Of a stretch of DNA of 64,000 nucleotides, positions 55,663 through 64,000 are shown one piece after another; the first letter of the stretch is position 1; every line of letters starts with the position of its first letter. A program made the position numbers and the translations under genes. The stretch is from contig NZ_JASAOF010000003.1 of assembly GCF_029952525.1 (NCBI RefSeq), forward strand, positions 310,001 to 374,000, given 5' to 3'. This DNA comes from Saccharopolyspora ipomoeae (lineage in GTDB: Bacteria; Actinomycetota; Actinomycetes; Mycobacteriales; Pseudonocardiaceae). The notes under the pieces were generated by a model. The model had not been told where the DNA came from, did no database searches, and was given only the letters and a program-made list of their open reading frames with translations.

Positions 55663-55857
55663 CACCGGCCCCCGCCGCGTAATCCGGACGACATGCGTGG
55701 TCAACCGCGCTGTTCGGAGGAGTAGGGTCACGAGCACACCACCACGCTTAGCGCCCACAAGGCGATGTCAGCGGGATGGGCCGATCGCGTCGAAGCTCCG
55801 CCTCCGCGCTCGGCACTGATCCGCACCACGAGCCTGGAATCGAAGAAGGTCTCCCAA
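55663..55857 (+). other. Upstream region of ilvD
   Basis: The region holds the ilvD promoter. GGAGGAGTAGGGTCACG near 55715-55731 contains TAGGGT as a possible -10. No ilv-type leader frame or terminator was found here, unlike ilvB. Confidence 0.4.
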
Positions 55858-57702
55858 ATGCCCCAGCTGCGTTCCCGAACCACGACTCACGGCCGGAATG
55901 CCGCCGGCGCCCGTTCGCTGTGGCGCGCCACCGGCATGACCGACGACGACTTCGGCAAGCCGATCGTCGCCATCGCCAACTCCTACACCCAGTTCGTGCC
56001 CGGGCACGTGCACCTGCGCGATCTCGGTGACGTGGTGGCCGAGACGGTCCGCGAGTCCGGGGGCGTGCCGCGCGAGTTCCACACCATCGCCGTCGACGAC
56101 GGCATCGCGATGGGCCACAGCGGCATGCTCTACTCGCTGCCCTCGCGCGAGATCATCGCCGACTCCGTGGAGTACATGGTCAACGCCCACCAGGCGGACG
56201 CGCTGGTGTGCATCTCCAACTGCGACAAGATCACCCCGGGGATGCTCAACGCCGCGATGCGGCTCAACATCCCGACGGTGTTCGTCTCCGGCGGGCCGAT
56301 GGAGGCCGGCAAGGCCGTCGTGGTCGAGGGCGTCGCGCACGCGCCGACCGACCTGATCACCACCATCTCGGCCTCGGCGAACTCGGCGATCGACGACGAG
56401 GGCCTGTCCGAGGTGGAGCGCTCCGCGTGCCCGACCTGCGGTTCCTGCTCCGGCATGTTCACCGCGAACTCGATGAACTGCCTGACCGAGGCGCTGGGCC
56501 TGGCGCTGCCGGGCAACGGCTCGACGCTGGCCACCCACGCGCTGCGCCGCGAGCTGTTCCAGGAGGCCGGGCGCACGGTCGTCAACATCGCCAAGCGCTA
56601 CTACCAGGACGACGACGAGACGGTCCTGCCGCGCTCGGTGGCGAGCAAGAAGGCCTTCGAGAACGCGATGGCGCTGGACATGGCGATGGGCGGCTCCACC
56701 AACACGGTGCTGCACACCCTCGCCGCCGCGCAGGAGGGCGAGATCGACTTCACCCTCGACGACATCGCCGAGACCAGCCGCCGCGTGCCGTGCCTGTCGA
56801 AGGTCGCGCCGAACTCGGACTACCACATGGAGGACGTGCACCGGGCCGGCGGCATCAGCGCGATCATGGGCGAGCTGGACCGCGCGGGCCTGCTGCACCG
56901 CGACGTGGCCTCGGTGCACAGCGCGAGCCTGACCGAGTGGCTGTCGACCTGGGACGTGCGCGGCGAATCGCCGTCGGAGAAGGCCCTCGAACTCTTCCAC
57001 GCCGCCCCGGGCGGGGTGCGCACCACGCAGGCGTTCTCCACCGAGAACCGCTGGTCGTCGCTGGACACCGACGCCGCCAACGGCTGCATCCGCGACGTCG
57101 AGCACGCCTACACCGTCGACGGCGGACTGGCCGTGCTCAAGGGCAACCTGGCCACCGACGGCGCGGTCATCAAGGCGGCCGGCGTCGAGGAGGAGCTCTG
57201 GCACTTCCAGGGCCCGGCCCGCGTGCTGGAGAGCCAGGAGCAGGCGGTCTCGGCGATCCTGAACAAGGAGATCCAGCCCGGTGAGGTGCTGGTGATCCGC
57301 TACGAGGGACCCGCCGGTGGTCCCGGCATGCAGGAGATGCTGCACCCGACCGCGTTCCTCAAGGGCTCCGGCCTGGGCAAGAAGTGCGCGCTGATCACCG
57401 ACGGCCGGTTCTCCGGCGGCTCCTCGGGTCTGTCGGTCGGCCACATCTCGCCGGAGGCCGCGGGCGGCGGCACGATCGGCCTGGTCGAGAACGGCGACCA
57501 GATCCTCATCGACGTCCACGAGCGCAAGCTGGAGCTGCTGGTCGACGAGCAGGTCCTGGCCGAGCGCCGCGCCAAGATGGAGGCCAGCGAGAACCCCTGG
57601 CACCCGGTCGGCCGCGAGCGCAAGGTCACCACCGCGCTGCGCGCCTACGCCAAGCTCGCCACCTCGGCGTCCTACGGCGCGGTCCGCGACGTGAACAAGT
57701 GA
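55858..57702 (+). CDS. ilvD: Dihydroxy-acid dehydratase
   Basis: The 614-residue enzyme makes the 2-oxo acids of valine and isoleucine from the dihydroxy acids. Cluster cysteines are in [12 protein letters not shown] and [18 protein letters not shown], and the catalytic serine region is [15 protein letters not shown]. The extra cysteines compared with the enzyme at 6817 mark the long biosynthetic type. ATG at 55858 follows AAGAAGGT. It completes the branched-chain set of this window and is followed by 3'-end element A and a strong terminator. Confidence 0.97.
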   Translation: MPQLRSRTTTHGRNAAGARSLWRATGMTDDDFGKPIVAIANSYTQFVPGHVHLRDLGDVVAETVRESGGVPREFHTIAVDDGIAMGHSGMLYSLPSREIIADSVEYMVNAHQADALVCISNCDKITPGMLNAAMRLNIPTVFVSGGPMEAGKAVVVEGVAHAPTDLITTISASANSAIDDEGLSEVERSACPTCGSCSGMFTANSMNCLTEALGLALPGNGSTLATHALRRELFQEAGRTVVNIAKRYYQDDDETVLPRSVASKKAFENAMALDMAMGGSTNTVLHTLAAAQEGEIDFTLDDIAETSRRVPCLSKVAPNSDYHMEDVHRAGGISAIMGELDRAGLLHRDVASVHSASLTEWLSTWDVRGESPSEKALELFHAAPGGVRTTQAFSTENRWSSLDTDAANGCIRDVEHAYTVDGGLAVLKGNLATDGAVIKAAGVEEELWHFQGPARVLESQEQAVSAILNKEIQPGEVLVIRYEGPAGGPGMQEMLHPTAFLKGSGLGKKCALITDGRFSGGSSGLSVGHISPEAAGGGTIGLVENGDQILIDVHERKLELLVDEQVLAERRAKMEASENPWHPVGRERKVTTALRAYAKLATSASYGAVRDVNK

Positions 57703-57716
57703 TCTTCTTTATCCCG

Positions 57717-57780
57717 GTGGTCGCCTTGCTTGGCGGTGCGGGTAGGGGAACCTGAGCGGTGCCAGTGCCTCAGGTGGTGA
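57717..57780 (+). repeat. 3'-end element, copy A, after ilvD
   Basis: The 64-bp element begins 14 bp after the ilvD stop. It matches copy B (60972-61035) at 52 of 64 positions with no gaps and copy C (19964-20003, minus strand) at 36 of 40. Core words are GGCGGTGCGGGTAG and GGAACCTGAG; ACCTGAG and CTCAGGT can pair as a hairpin. Confidence 0.85.
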
Positions 57781-57814
57781 AAGAGAAAGCGCCTCCGGCG
57801 CTTGCCTGACGTGA

Positions 57815-57851
57815 AATCGGGCCCCGCTCCTCGGTGGAGCGGGGCCCGATT
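57815..57851. terminator. Bidirectional terminator between ilvD and the DoxX gene
   Basis: A perfect 16-bp stem (57815-57830 with 57836-57851) closes on TCGGT. Confidence 0.9.
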
Positions 57852-57870
57852 CGTGTCGGTGCGCGTCGTG

Positions 57871-58617
57871 TCAGGGGCGGTGGAACAGGATCAGGATCGC
57901 CGCGGCCGCGCCAGCCGCGATGATCAGCCCGAAGAAGCCGAATCCCAACGGGCGGCGGAACCACACTCGCCCGTAGTCCAAGGCCACCCGGCCGGGACCG
58001 GTGAACAACAAGCCGATCCCGACGGCGCCGAGGATGGCGTCCATCTCGAAACCGCCGTCGGCGTTGAAGAAACCGGCACCCAGCTTGACGAACACCGCGC
58101 TGGCCATCAGCCCCACCACACCGGCCGCGGCGGCCGGCGTGAACAGGCCCAGGACCAGCAGCGCACCGGCACCGAGCTCGGTGCCGCCGGTCACCAGCGA
58201 GAGCGCCGCGCTCTGCTGGAAGCCCATGCCGGAGAGAACCTCCGCGAAGCCCTCCGGGCCCGGACCGCCGAACGCGCCGAACAGCTTCTGCGCGCCGTGC
58301 AGCAGGAAGACCCCGCCCAGCGCCAGTCGCAGGACCAGCAGTCCGAGATCGGTTCCCCCGTTCCAGGCGAACGGCTTGCGCTGCTTGCCGAGTTCCTCGG
58401 CGTAACCGGAGTCTTCACCGACGCCGCCCACCAGCGAGGTCGCTTCACCTGCGCTGTAGCCGTCGTCTTCGTCGTAGTAGTTGTGTTGGCGTGCGCCGAG
58501 GCTCTGCGTGCTCTTGGCCGCACCCTTCGCGCCGCGCGGCCGCTGGGCGTGCGCGCCGTAGCTGCGATCGTCGGGGGAGCCGCCCGCACCGCCGGGGCGA
58601 TCGTCTTGGATCCTCAC
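57871..58617 (-). CDS. DoxX-family membrane protein
   Basis: The 248-residue protein has a hydrophilic head of about 90 residues (with Tyr/Asp-rich HNYYDEDDGYSAGE) and four to five membrane segments in the C-terminal half. The DoxX signature is LVLRLALGGVFLLHGAQKLFGAF. In Mycobacterium the homologue Rv3005c (MRX-associated DoxX) works with SodA and SseA in thiol/oxidant defence. GTG at 58617 is the likely start, giving a product like Rv3005c; the frame is open upstream to 58701. The gene is convergent with ilvD. Confidence 0.84.
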   Translation of the reverse strand: MRIQDDRPGGAGGSPDDRSYGAHAQRPRGAKGAAKSTQSLGARQHNYYDEDDGYSAGEATSLVGGVGEDSGYAEELGKQRKPFAWNGGTDLGLLVLRLALGGVFLLHGAQKLFGAFGGPGPEGFAEVLSGMGFQQSAALSLVTGGTELGAGALLVLGLFTPAAAAGVVGLMASAVFVKLGAGFFNADGGFEMDAILGAVGIGLLFTGPGRVALDYGRVWFRRPLGFGFFGLIIAAGAAAAILILFHRP

Positions 58618-58730
58618 GCCGCAGGAGGCTAGGGCATCTTCACCCGATAGTGCGACCCCTGGGGAGAAAACCTTTCCCACACGTGACAGGTTCGATACCA
58701 CTCGTCTCCGACCAGGGGGAAAATGTTCCG

Positions 58731-59717
58731 ATGGAAGACCTGGAATTCCGCGAGCGCATGTCCGGAGATCTCGACGTCTCCGCAGGTCAGGAGCATTTCC
58801 GGGAAATCCGTGGCGATCGGCCGTGGAGCGTCACGGCTCCGCGGGCGGTTCTCGTGCTCCCCGAACTGGTTTCGGCGCCGGAATTGCTTCCGCTCGATTG
58901 CGCGACCCAGGTCCTGAATTGGTCCCCGGAACGCATTTCCTCCGGCACCACCGGTGATCGCATCGCCGACGTCCTCACCGTTCTCGACGACGCCGGTGCA
59001 CCCGACTGCGTGGTCCTGGCCTGGTCCGGAGGCACCGCGCTCGCCGTGGAGCTCGCCGCCCGCCACCCCGACCGGGTGCGCGGGCTGCTGCTGCTCGCCG
59101 GCCCTCCCACCGCGGGCGCCGAAGCGCTGCTGGCCGGGATCGGCGTGCCCGGGCGGCTGCGGCGACTGCTCGCCGCCACCGGGTCGGCCTCGCTGCAGCT
59201 GACCGGTGACCTGGTGGAATCGGTGACTGCGCAGCTCCCCGTCGGCGACTGGCCGGGCCACCTGCTGCGCCAGGCCGGGCTGCTGCCCGCCGACTCCGAC
59301 CACGCCGCCACCGCGGCCGCGCTGCGCAACCTCGTGCGGCGCGACTGGCGCACGCACGCCGAGCTCGCCCTGGCCTGGAGCTCCTCGGTCCGCGACGGCC
59401 TGCCCGGCATCACCTGCCCGCTCACCTTGCTGGCCGGGCGCTGGGACCCCCTCGGCGAGCCGCTGACCACCGCGAAGCAGGTCGGTTCCCTCCCGCAGGC
59501 CCGGGTGCGGATGTTGGAGACCTCGCACTTCATCCCGCTGGAGGCTCCCGACACCGTCCGCGCCGAGTTCGACCTGCTGCTGCGCCGCGTCGAGGCCGTC
59601 GAGTGCGCCCGCCGCGGCATCGACCCGCCACCCCCACCGGTCCGCAGGCTCCGCATCCCCCTGCCCCAACCCCGCCGACGCCGCAGAACCCTCCACCCAC
59701 CACCCCACCACCGGTGA
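58731..59717 (+). CDS. Alpha/beta-hydrolase fold protein
   Basis: The 328-residue protein shows the nucleophile elbow VLAWSGGTALAVELAARHPD, the acid in LLAGRWDPLGEPL and the histidine in LETSHFIPLEAPDT, in the right order for an alpha/beta hydrolase. The N-terminal 50 residues carry no clear oxyanion HG motif. The last about 35 residues are Pro/Arg-rich and probably disordered. The substrate is unknown. ATG at 58731 follows AGGGGGA at some distance, so the start is moderately certain. It is divergent from the DoxX gene. Confidence 0.75.
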   Translation: MEDLEFRERMSGDLDVSAGQEHFREIRGDRPWSVTAPRAVLVLPELVSAPELLPLDCATQVLNWSPERISSGTTGDRIADVLTVLDDAGAPDCVVLAWSGGTALAVELAARHPDRVRGLLLLAGPPTAGAEALLAGIGVPGRLRRLLAATGSASLQLTGDLVESVTAQLPVGDWPGHLLRQAGLLPADSDHAATAAALRNLVRRDWRTHAELALAWSSSVRDGLPGITCPLTLLAGRWDPLGEPLTTAKQVGSLPQARVRMLETSHFIPLEAPDTVRAEFDLLLRRVEAVECARRGIDPPPPPVRRLRIPLPQPRRRRRTLHPPPHHR

Positions 59718-59809
59718 CCCGATTTCGATGGAAGTCGGGTTCCTCGTGGGGACCGAGTCCTGGAGGCTCACCCCGGGTTCACCGGGGGACGGATAGGGTC
59801 GGGGGCGTG

Positions 59810-60961
59810 ATGGGTCGGTCTCGTGTGCTGGTGGGCGCCTGCGCGGTGCTCGGTGTCGTGCTGAGCGGCTGCGCCGAGTTCCCGAACGAGCACACCCGGC
59901 CGTTCGCCGACCAGCCGTCGCTGGAACCGCAGGCCGGACCGCAACCGTCCTTCGAGAGCGAGCCGCCGCCGTCGGAGGCGCCCGGAGCGCCGCAACCGCA
60001 GCAGCCCCCGCAGGCGGTGGGCTGCGAGGACCCCGACCCGGCGGTGATCACGACCTGCCTGGACCCGGTCGGGGCGATCGCGGTGCTGCCGGACGGGCAG
60101 AGCGCGCTCGTCGGCGAGCGCACCACGGGCCGCGTGCTGCGCGTGCAGAAGGGCGCGGAACCCGTTGAGCTGGCCCGGATTCCGGTGGACTCCAGCAGCG
60201 GCGGCGGCCTCACCGGTCTCGCGCTGTCGCCGACCTACCACGAGGACGAGCTCTTCTACGCCTACATCACCACCGGTTCGGACAACCAGGTCGTGCGCGT
60301 GGCCAGCGGCGATCGGCCGAAACCGGTGCTGACCGGCATCCCGAAGGGCTCCACCGGCAACTCGGGCGCGCTGCTCGACGACGGCAAGGGCGCCCTGCTG
60401 GTGGCCACGGGCAGCGCCGGTGACCCGGGCAACGCGGCCGACCCGACGTCGCTGGCCGGGAAGCTGCTGCGCATCGACGGTTTCGGGAAGCCGGCCGAGG
60501 GCAACCCGAAGCAGGACTCGCCGGTGGTGACCTCGGGGCTGAACGAGCCGACCGGCCTCTGCGGCACGGCCGCGCTCGACATGTTCTGGGTGACCGACCG
60601 CAACGGCGGCCAGGACGCCCTGCACCGGGTGAAGTTCGGTGAGCCGCTGGGCGATCCGGCGTGGACCTGGTCGGACCGGCCGGGCGTGTCGGGCTGCGCG
60701 GCGGACCCGTCGACGGTGATCGTGGCGCTGCGCGACGCCTCCGCGCTCTACACGCTGCACCCGGCTCCGGACGGCAGCTTCACCGGTCAGCCCACCAAGG
60801 TCCTGGAGAACCGCTACGGCCGCTTCGCCACCGCGGCCCTGGCGCCGGACGGCCTGGTCTGGCTCGGCACCACCAACCGCGACGGCGACCGCCCGGTCCC
60901 CAGCGACGACCGGGTCCTCCGCCTGGAACCCCCGACCGGCGGAACCGCGGGCAAGGACTGA
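59810..60961 (+). CDS. LppZ-like lipoprotein with sugar-dehydrogenase (PQQ-type) beta-propeller
   Basis: The 383-residue protein has a signal peptide and lipobox (VLGVVLSGC, lipidated Cys about residue 21). A Pro/Glu-rich linker (about 25-75) follows, then a six-bladed soluble quinoprotein glucose dehydrogenase-like propeller (VGAIAVLPDGQSALVGERTT, GGGLTGLALSPTYHEDELFY, GLNEPTGLCGTAALDMFWVT). The order matches Rv3006 (LppZ). Whether it binds PQQ or is catalytic is not clear. ATG at 59810 is preceded by in-frame GTG 59807 and by GGGTCGGGGG. Confidence 0.87.
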   Translation: MGRSRVLVGACAVLGVVLSGCAEFPNEHTRPFADQPSLEPQAGPQPSFESEPPPSEAPGAPQPQQPPQAVGCEDPDPAVITTCLDPVGAIAVLPDGQSALVGERTTGRVLRVQKGAEPVELARIPVDSSSGGGLTGLALSPTYHEDELFYAYITTGSDNQVVRVASGDRPKPVLTGIPKGSTGNSGALLDDGKGALLVATGSAGDPGNAADPTSLAGKLLRIDGFGKPAEGNPKQDSPVVTSGLNEPTGLCGTAALDMFWVTDRNGGQDALHRVKFGEPLGDPAWTWSDRPGVSGCAADPSTVIVALRDASALYTLHPAPDGSFTGQPTKVLENRYGRFATAALAPDGLVWLGTTNRDGDRPVPSDDRVLRLEPPTGGTAGKD

Positions 60962-60971
60962 GGACCGGTCC

Positions 60972-61035
60972 GTGGTCGCGCTGCTCGGCGGTGCGGGTGG
61001 CGGAACCTGACCGGCGGCGGTTGCTCAGGTGGTGG
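60972..61035 (+). repeat. 3'-end element, copy B, after the LppZ-like gene
   Basis: Begins 10 bp after the stop codon and matches copy A over 64 bp (52 identical). The ends TGCTCAGGTGGTGG and GGAACCTGAC keep the hairpin potential. Confidence 0.85.
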
Positions 61036-61065
61036 AATGCGGCTCCCCGCGTGCGCGAACAGCCC

Positions 61066-61653
61066 CTACCCGTTGATGCCTCGGTCGATCATGCCCGTGA
61101 GCAGGTCGATCGCGTCCTCGTCGGTGAGCGCGGCGAGCAGGGGCTGTTCCTCGACGAGCTTGGTGTGGGCGAACTGCTGGCAGAGCCCGGCGATGGCCAG
61201 CGCCGTGGCCTCGGGCCGTTCGCAGTGCGCCAGGTGGTCGGCGAGGTGGTGCACGTCGGGTTCGAGGAGCTCGGCGGCGCGGTCGGCGAAGCGCTGGTCG
61301 ATCAAGGCGGCCTGGCGCAGCGCGATGAGCACGGCCCGGTGCTCGCGGAAGAAGCCCCAGTACTGGGCGACGTGCCAGCGGATGGCGGCGCGGTCGCGCA
61401 GGTCCGCCGAGTGCTCCTCGGAGGTGAGCACGTCCTGGTCCCCGGCCTCCAGCAGGTCGGCGAGCAGTGATTCGAGGAGTTCTTCCTTGCTCCTGAAGTG
61501 GTTGTAGAAGGACCCGGCGGACCGGCCCGCTTCGGCGGTGATGTCGGTGATCTTGGTGTTGAGGTAGCCCTGCCGGTCGAAGACGCGCCCGGCCGCGGTC
61601 TTGAGCGCCGCCTCGGTTTCGGCCGCTTGCGCCTTGCGGATGCTTCCCGGCAT
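61066..61653 (-). CDS. TetR-family regulator
   Basis: The 195-residue protein has a TetR helix-turn-helix (about 12-58; ALKTAAGRVFDRQGYLNTKI, DITAEAGRSAGSFYNHFRSK) and an all-helical ligand domain. ATG at 61653 follows GGGAGGAG; a frame to 61716 would cover the promoter. It is divergent from the FAD monooxygenase gene with repeated TTCACTGAAT sites between them, so it most likely represses that gene and itself. Confidence 0.9.
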   Translation of the reverse strand: MPGSIRKAQAAETEAALKTAAGRVFDRQGYLNTKITDITAEAGRSAGSFYNHFRSKEELLESLLADLLEAGDQDVLTSEEHSADLRDRAAIRWHVAQYWGFFREHRAVLIALRQAALIDQRFADRAAELLEPDVHHLADHLAHCERPEATALAIAGLCQQFAHTKLVEEQPLLAALTDEDAIDLLTGMIDRGING

Positions 61654-61696
61654 CGCTTCTCCTCCCTCGCCGCTTGACGGGAAACCTAGCAAGCGG

Positions 61697-61731
61697 TTCA
61701 CTGAATTCATATTCACTGAATCTCAGTTCAC
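61697..61731. promoter_or_regulatory. Repeated TTCACTGAAT operator in the TetR/FAD divergent region
   Basis: TTCACTGAAT occurs at 61697-61706 and 61712-61721, followed by the inverted relative TCAGTTCA at 61724-61731. It overlaps the likely promoters of both divergent genes and is the probable TetR binding site. Confidence 0.7.
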
Positions 61732-61743
61732 CAAGGAGTGCTG

Positions 61744-63165
61744 ATGGACACCCGAGTGCTGATCGCCGGCGCCGGCCCCGCCGGGCTGACGCTGGCCATC
61801 GAACTGGCCCGTCGCGGCGTGCCCTGCCGGATCGTGGATGCCAGGGAGGAGCCCTTGCCCGGATCGCGCGGTGATGGCCTCCAACCGCGCACCCTGGAGG
61901 TCTTCGACGACCTGGGCGTGATCGACGAGATCGTGGCGGCCGGATTTCTCCCACCGCCCTTCCGCACCTACACCGACGGCGTGCCCACCGGCGAGGTCCG
62001 CATGGCCGAGCACGTCGAACCCAGCCCGCAGGTGCCGCATCCGAACGGGTGGATGGTTCCCCAGTGGCGCACCGAGGAGATCCTCCGCGACCGCCTCGCC
62101 GACCTCGGCGTGAAGGTCGAGCGCGGCAACGCCCTGCAGAGCCTGCGGCAGGACGACGACTCCGTGACGGCCACGCTGACCAGCGGCGACGTGCGCGCCG
62201 AGTACCTCGTCGGAGCCGACGGCGGCCGCAGCACCGTCCGCAAGCGGCTCGGCGTCGAGTTCCTCGGCGACACCGACGAGGCCACCAAGCTCGTCCTCTT
62301 CGACGCCCGGGTGACCGGCCTCGACCACCCCGAGCTCGCCCACCACTTCCAATCCGCCACCGAACCCGGCCACGGCGTCAGCCTCACACCCCTCGCGGGA
62401 ACCGATGTGCTGCCGTGCGCAGCAAGGCCTCCCTCCACCCACGAGGCCCGGGAAGATTCCTCCCACGTGCAGGGCCTGCTGGACCACTTCGGCGCTTCGC
62501 ACGTGCGGATCCGGGAGTTGACGTGGTCGACGATCTGGCGACCGAACTCACGACTGGCCGAGACCTTCCGCTCGGGCCGCGTGTTCCTCGCCGGGGACGC
62601 CGCGCACACGCACCCGCCGACCGGCGGTCAAGGGCTCAACACGAGCGTGCAGGACGCCTACAACCTGGGCTGGAAGCTCGCCGACGGCTCCCCCGAACTG
62701 CTCGACAGCTACGACGCCGAGCGCCGCCCGGTCGCCGCGAGCGTGCTCGGGCTCAGCGCGGACCTGCTGGACAAGACCCTGCGGGGAACTTCTGACGCAC
62801 TGCGGCGCGGCGCCGCGACCAACCAGCTCGGAATCGGCTACCGCAACGGTCCCCTCACCACCGACGAGCGCCCGGAACCCGGCCGGGTCCGAGCAGGCGA
62901 CCGCGCCCCCGGCGCCCTGCTGCGCACCCCCGACGGCGAGACGGTCGGCCTCTTCGACCTGCTGCGCGGAACCCACTGGACGCTGCTGTGCTTCGACAGG
63001 AAGGTTCCCCAGCACTCACCCCAGGTGCGGCCCCTGCACATCACCCGCCGCGAGAACCGGCAGGAAGGTTCCCTCACCGACGTCGACGCCTACACGACCT
63101 ACGACGTCACCGAGGGCACCGAGGTCCTGATCCGCCCCGACGGCTACATCGCCCACATCCGCTGA
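61744..63165 (+). CDS. Class A FAD-dependent monooxygenase (PheA/TetX/MhpA-like)
   Basis: The 473-residue protein has the FAD motif VLIAGAGPAGLTLAIELARRG, the DG motif YLVGADGGRSTVRKRLG, the third motif GRVFLAGDAAHTHPPTGGQG and a C-terminal thioredoxin-like domain ending VLIRPDGYIAHIR. Such enzymes hydroxylate phenols or polyketides. ATG at 61744 follows AAGGAG. Two copies of the GGAAGGTTCCC repeat lie inside the coding region (62995-63009 and 63061-63073) and are read through in frame as DRKVP and RQEGSL, within the C-terminal domain. Function beyond aromatic monooxygenase cannot be fixed. Confidence 0.87.
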   Translation: MDTRVLIAGAGPAGLTLAIELARRGVPCRIVDAREEPLPGSRGDGLQPRTLEVFDDLGVIDEIVAAGFLPPPFRTYTDGVPTGEVRMAEHVEPSPQVPHPNGWMVPQWRTEEILRDRLADLGVKVERGNALQSLRQDDDSVTATLTSGDVRAEYLVGADGGRSTVRKRLGVEFLGDTDEATKLVLFDARVTGLDHPELAHHFQSATEPGHGVSLTPLAGTDVLPCAARPPSTHEAREDSSHVQGLLDHFGASHVRIRELTWSTIWRPNSRLAETFRSGRVFLAGDAAHTHPPTGGQGLNTSVQDAYNLGWKLADGSPELLDSYDAERRPVAASVLGLSADLLDKTLRGTSDALRRGAATNQLGIGYRNGPLTTDERPEPGRVRAGDRAPGALLRTPDGETVGLFDLLRGTHWTLLCFDRKVPQHSPQVRPLHITRRENRQEGSLTDVDAYTTYDVTEGTEVLIRPDGYIAHIR

Positions 63166-63200
63166 CCCCCGGAAAATCCGATCCCCACCCCGGAGAACGC

Positions 63201-63364
63201 GCAGTTTTCATGAAAACTGCACTCCACACGGGACGGGACAGTTTTCATGAAAACCTCACCCCCGTGAGGAACCGAGACCCCGAGGGAACCTTCGTCACTT
63301 GAGGGAGGGGGAAGTTTTCATGAAAACTTCGTCTCCCCCGGTGTGAGGAGGTTTTCATGAAAAC
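63201..63364. repeat. Four AGTTTTCATGAAAACT palindromes
   Basis: GCAGTTTTCATGAAAACTGC (63201-63220), the 14-bp core GTTTTCATGAAAAC (63241-63254), a second 20-bp palindrome with GAA/TTC ends (63311-63330) and the core again (63351-63364) lie in 164 bp. The GGAAGGTTCCC repeat also occurs between them, inverted, at 63284-63298. Confidence 0.9.
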
Positions 63365-63397
63365 TGTCCCTCCCCAAAAAGGCCCCGAGACGACGAG

Positions 63398-63424
63398 GAG
63401 CCCCCGGCTTCAAGCCGGGGGCTC
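63398..63424 (-). terminator. Terminator of gatB
   Basis: GAGCCCCCGGCTT (63398-63410) and AAGCCGGGGGCTC (63412-63424) pair perfectly. It lies 21 bp after the gatB stop. Confidence 0.88.
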
Positions 63425-63444
63425 TTCGGGGACGTGCGGGTGGG

Positions 63445-63999
63445 TTACTGGCCGCAGGCCTTGAGGACGAGTTCGCGGACTCGCTTGGCGTCGGCCTGGC
63501 CCTTGGTGGCCTTCATGACCGAGCCGACCACCGCACCGGCGGCCTGGACCTTGCCGCCGCGGATCTTCTCCGCGATGTCCGGCTGCGCCGCCAGCGCCTC
63601 GTCGATCGCCTTCTGCAGCGCCGAGTCGTCCGAGACGACCTCCAGACCGCGGGCGGCGACGACCTCGTCCGGCTCGCCCTCGCCGTCGAGGACGCCGTCG
63701 ACGACCTGGCGGGCCAGCTTGTTGGTCAGCTTGCCCTCGCCGACCAGCGCCGCGACCCGGGCCACCTGCTTCGGCGTGATCGCCAGGTCGGCGAGCTCGA
63801 CACCGCGGGTGTTGGCCTGCTGCGACAGGTACGCCACCCACCAGGAGCGGGCGTCGCCCGGCGCGGCACCGGCCTCGACGGTCTCGGCGATCAGCTCCAG
63901 CGCCCCGGCGTTGACCAGGTCGCGCAGCTCCTCGTCGGACAGGCCCCACTCCTCCTGGGCGCGCTTGCGGCGCTCCCACGGCAGCTCGGGCAGCGTCTT
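63445..63999 (-). CDS. gatB: Aspartyl/glutamyl-tRNA amidotransferase subunit B, C-terminal part
   Basis: Only the last 184 residues are in the window; the gene continues past 64000. The sequence [20 protein letters not shown] and the YqeY-like tail with [40 protein letters not shown] are typical of the tRNA-binding end of GatB. With GatC and GatA it converts Glu-tRNA(Gln) to Gln-tRNA(Gln), the partner reaction of the non-discriminating GltX at 41944 and the tRNA-Gln here. Corresponds to Rv3009c. Confidence 0.95.
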   Translation of the reverse strand, partial: KTLPELPWERRKRAQEEWGLSDEELRDLVNAGALELIAETVEAGAAPGDARSWWVAYLSQQANTRGVELADLAITPKQVARVAALVGEGKLTNKLARQVVDGVLDGEGEPDEVVAARGLEVVSDDSALQKAIDEALAAQPDIAEKIRGGKVQAAGAVVGSVMKATKGQADAKRVRELVLKACGQ

Positions 64000-64000
64000 G

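Noticed and set aside
63201..63364. CRISPR array
   Set aside because: The repeats are short palindromes with unequal, partly related spacers and no cas genes; copy number is four.

Overview
The window is chromosomal DNA of a very GC-rich actinobacterium. GTG starts are common, third codon positions are almost always G or C, and the gene order from pyc to gatB follows Mycobacterium tuberculosis Rv2967c to Rv3009c closely (pyc, recG, DAK2 protein, ung, thiL, DUF3515 protein, ddl, gpsA, fbiD, ppk, mutT1, hupB, leuD, leuC, IclR regulator, gltX, FAH-family protein, leuB, serA, ilvC, ilvN, ilvB, Cfp6-like, DoxX, LppZ-like, gatB). The DUF397 protein, the four-cysteine L28 form and the style of the short repeats suggest a member of the Pseudonocardiales, perhaps Saccharopolyspora or a relative. 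The genus is an inference.

Region 1 (1-9500) is accessory. After the end of a HelD/HelR-type helicase comes a sugar-acid catabolic cluster: an MFS carboxylate transporter, an FCD-type GntR regulator, a thiamine-diphosphate enzyme, an Ldh2-type oxidoreductase, an RraA-like protein, an IlvD/Edd sugar-acid dehydratase and a DapA-like lyase. Four matching AT-rich sites (consensus TGAGATATCATA) sit before every divergent unit, so one repressor can control the whole set.

Region 2 (9500-40000) is the conserved core: pyruvate carboxylase, RecG, two related DUF1648-type membrane proteins with a YtrA-like regulator, a FakA/DAK2 protein, L28, uracil-DNA glycosylase, a ProP-like transporter, ThiL, D-Ala-D-Ala ligase, a MocR/PdxR regulator with a divergent FMN-barrel protein, cysteine dioxygenase, a Cys/Met PLP enzyme, GpsA, a PlsC-like acyltransferase, FbiD, polyphosphate kinase, MutT1, HupB, LeuCD and an NdgR/LtbR-like regulator.

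Region 3 (40000-40900) holds two identical tRNA-Glu(CTC) genes and a tRNA-Gln(CTG) gene. The two Glu genes flank a spacer in which 288 bases of the top strand contain one T.

Region 4 (40900-64000) is a branched-chain amino acid and serine region: gltX, citramalate synthase, leuB, serA, ilvC, ilvN, ilvB and ilvD, followed by Cfp6-like, DoxX and LppZ-like proteins, a TetR/FAD-monooxygenase pair and the 3' end of gatB.

Three genes have attenuator-like leaders too short for a normal gene search: a Cys-codon leader before cysteine dioxygenase, an Ile-codon leader before citramalate synthase and a Leu/Ile/Val leader before ilvBN. In each, a promoter-like -10 box ends 6-7 nt before the leader start codon, so the leaders are probably translated from leaderless transcripts. 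The window is also rich in small palindromic repeats of several families, including a 40-64 bp element that follows three unrelated stop codons in the same orientation.
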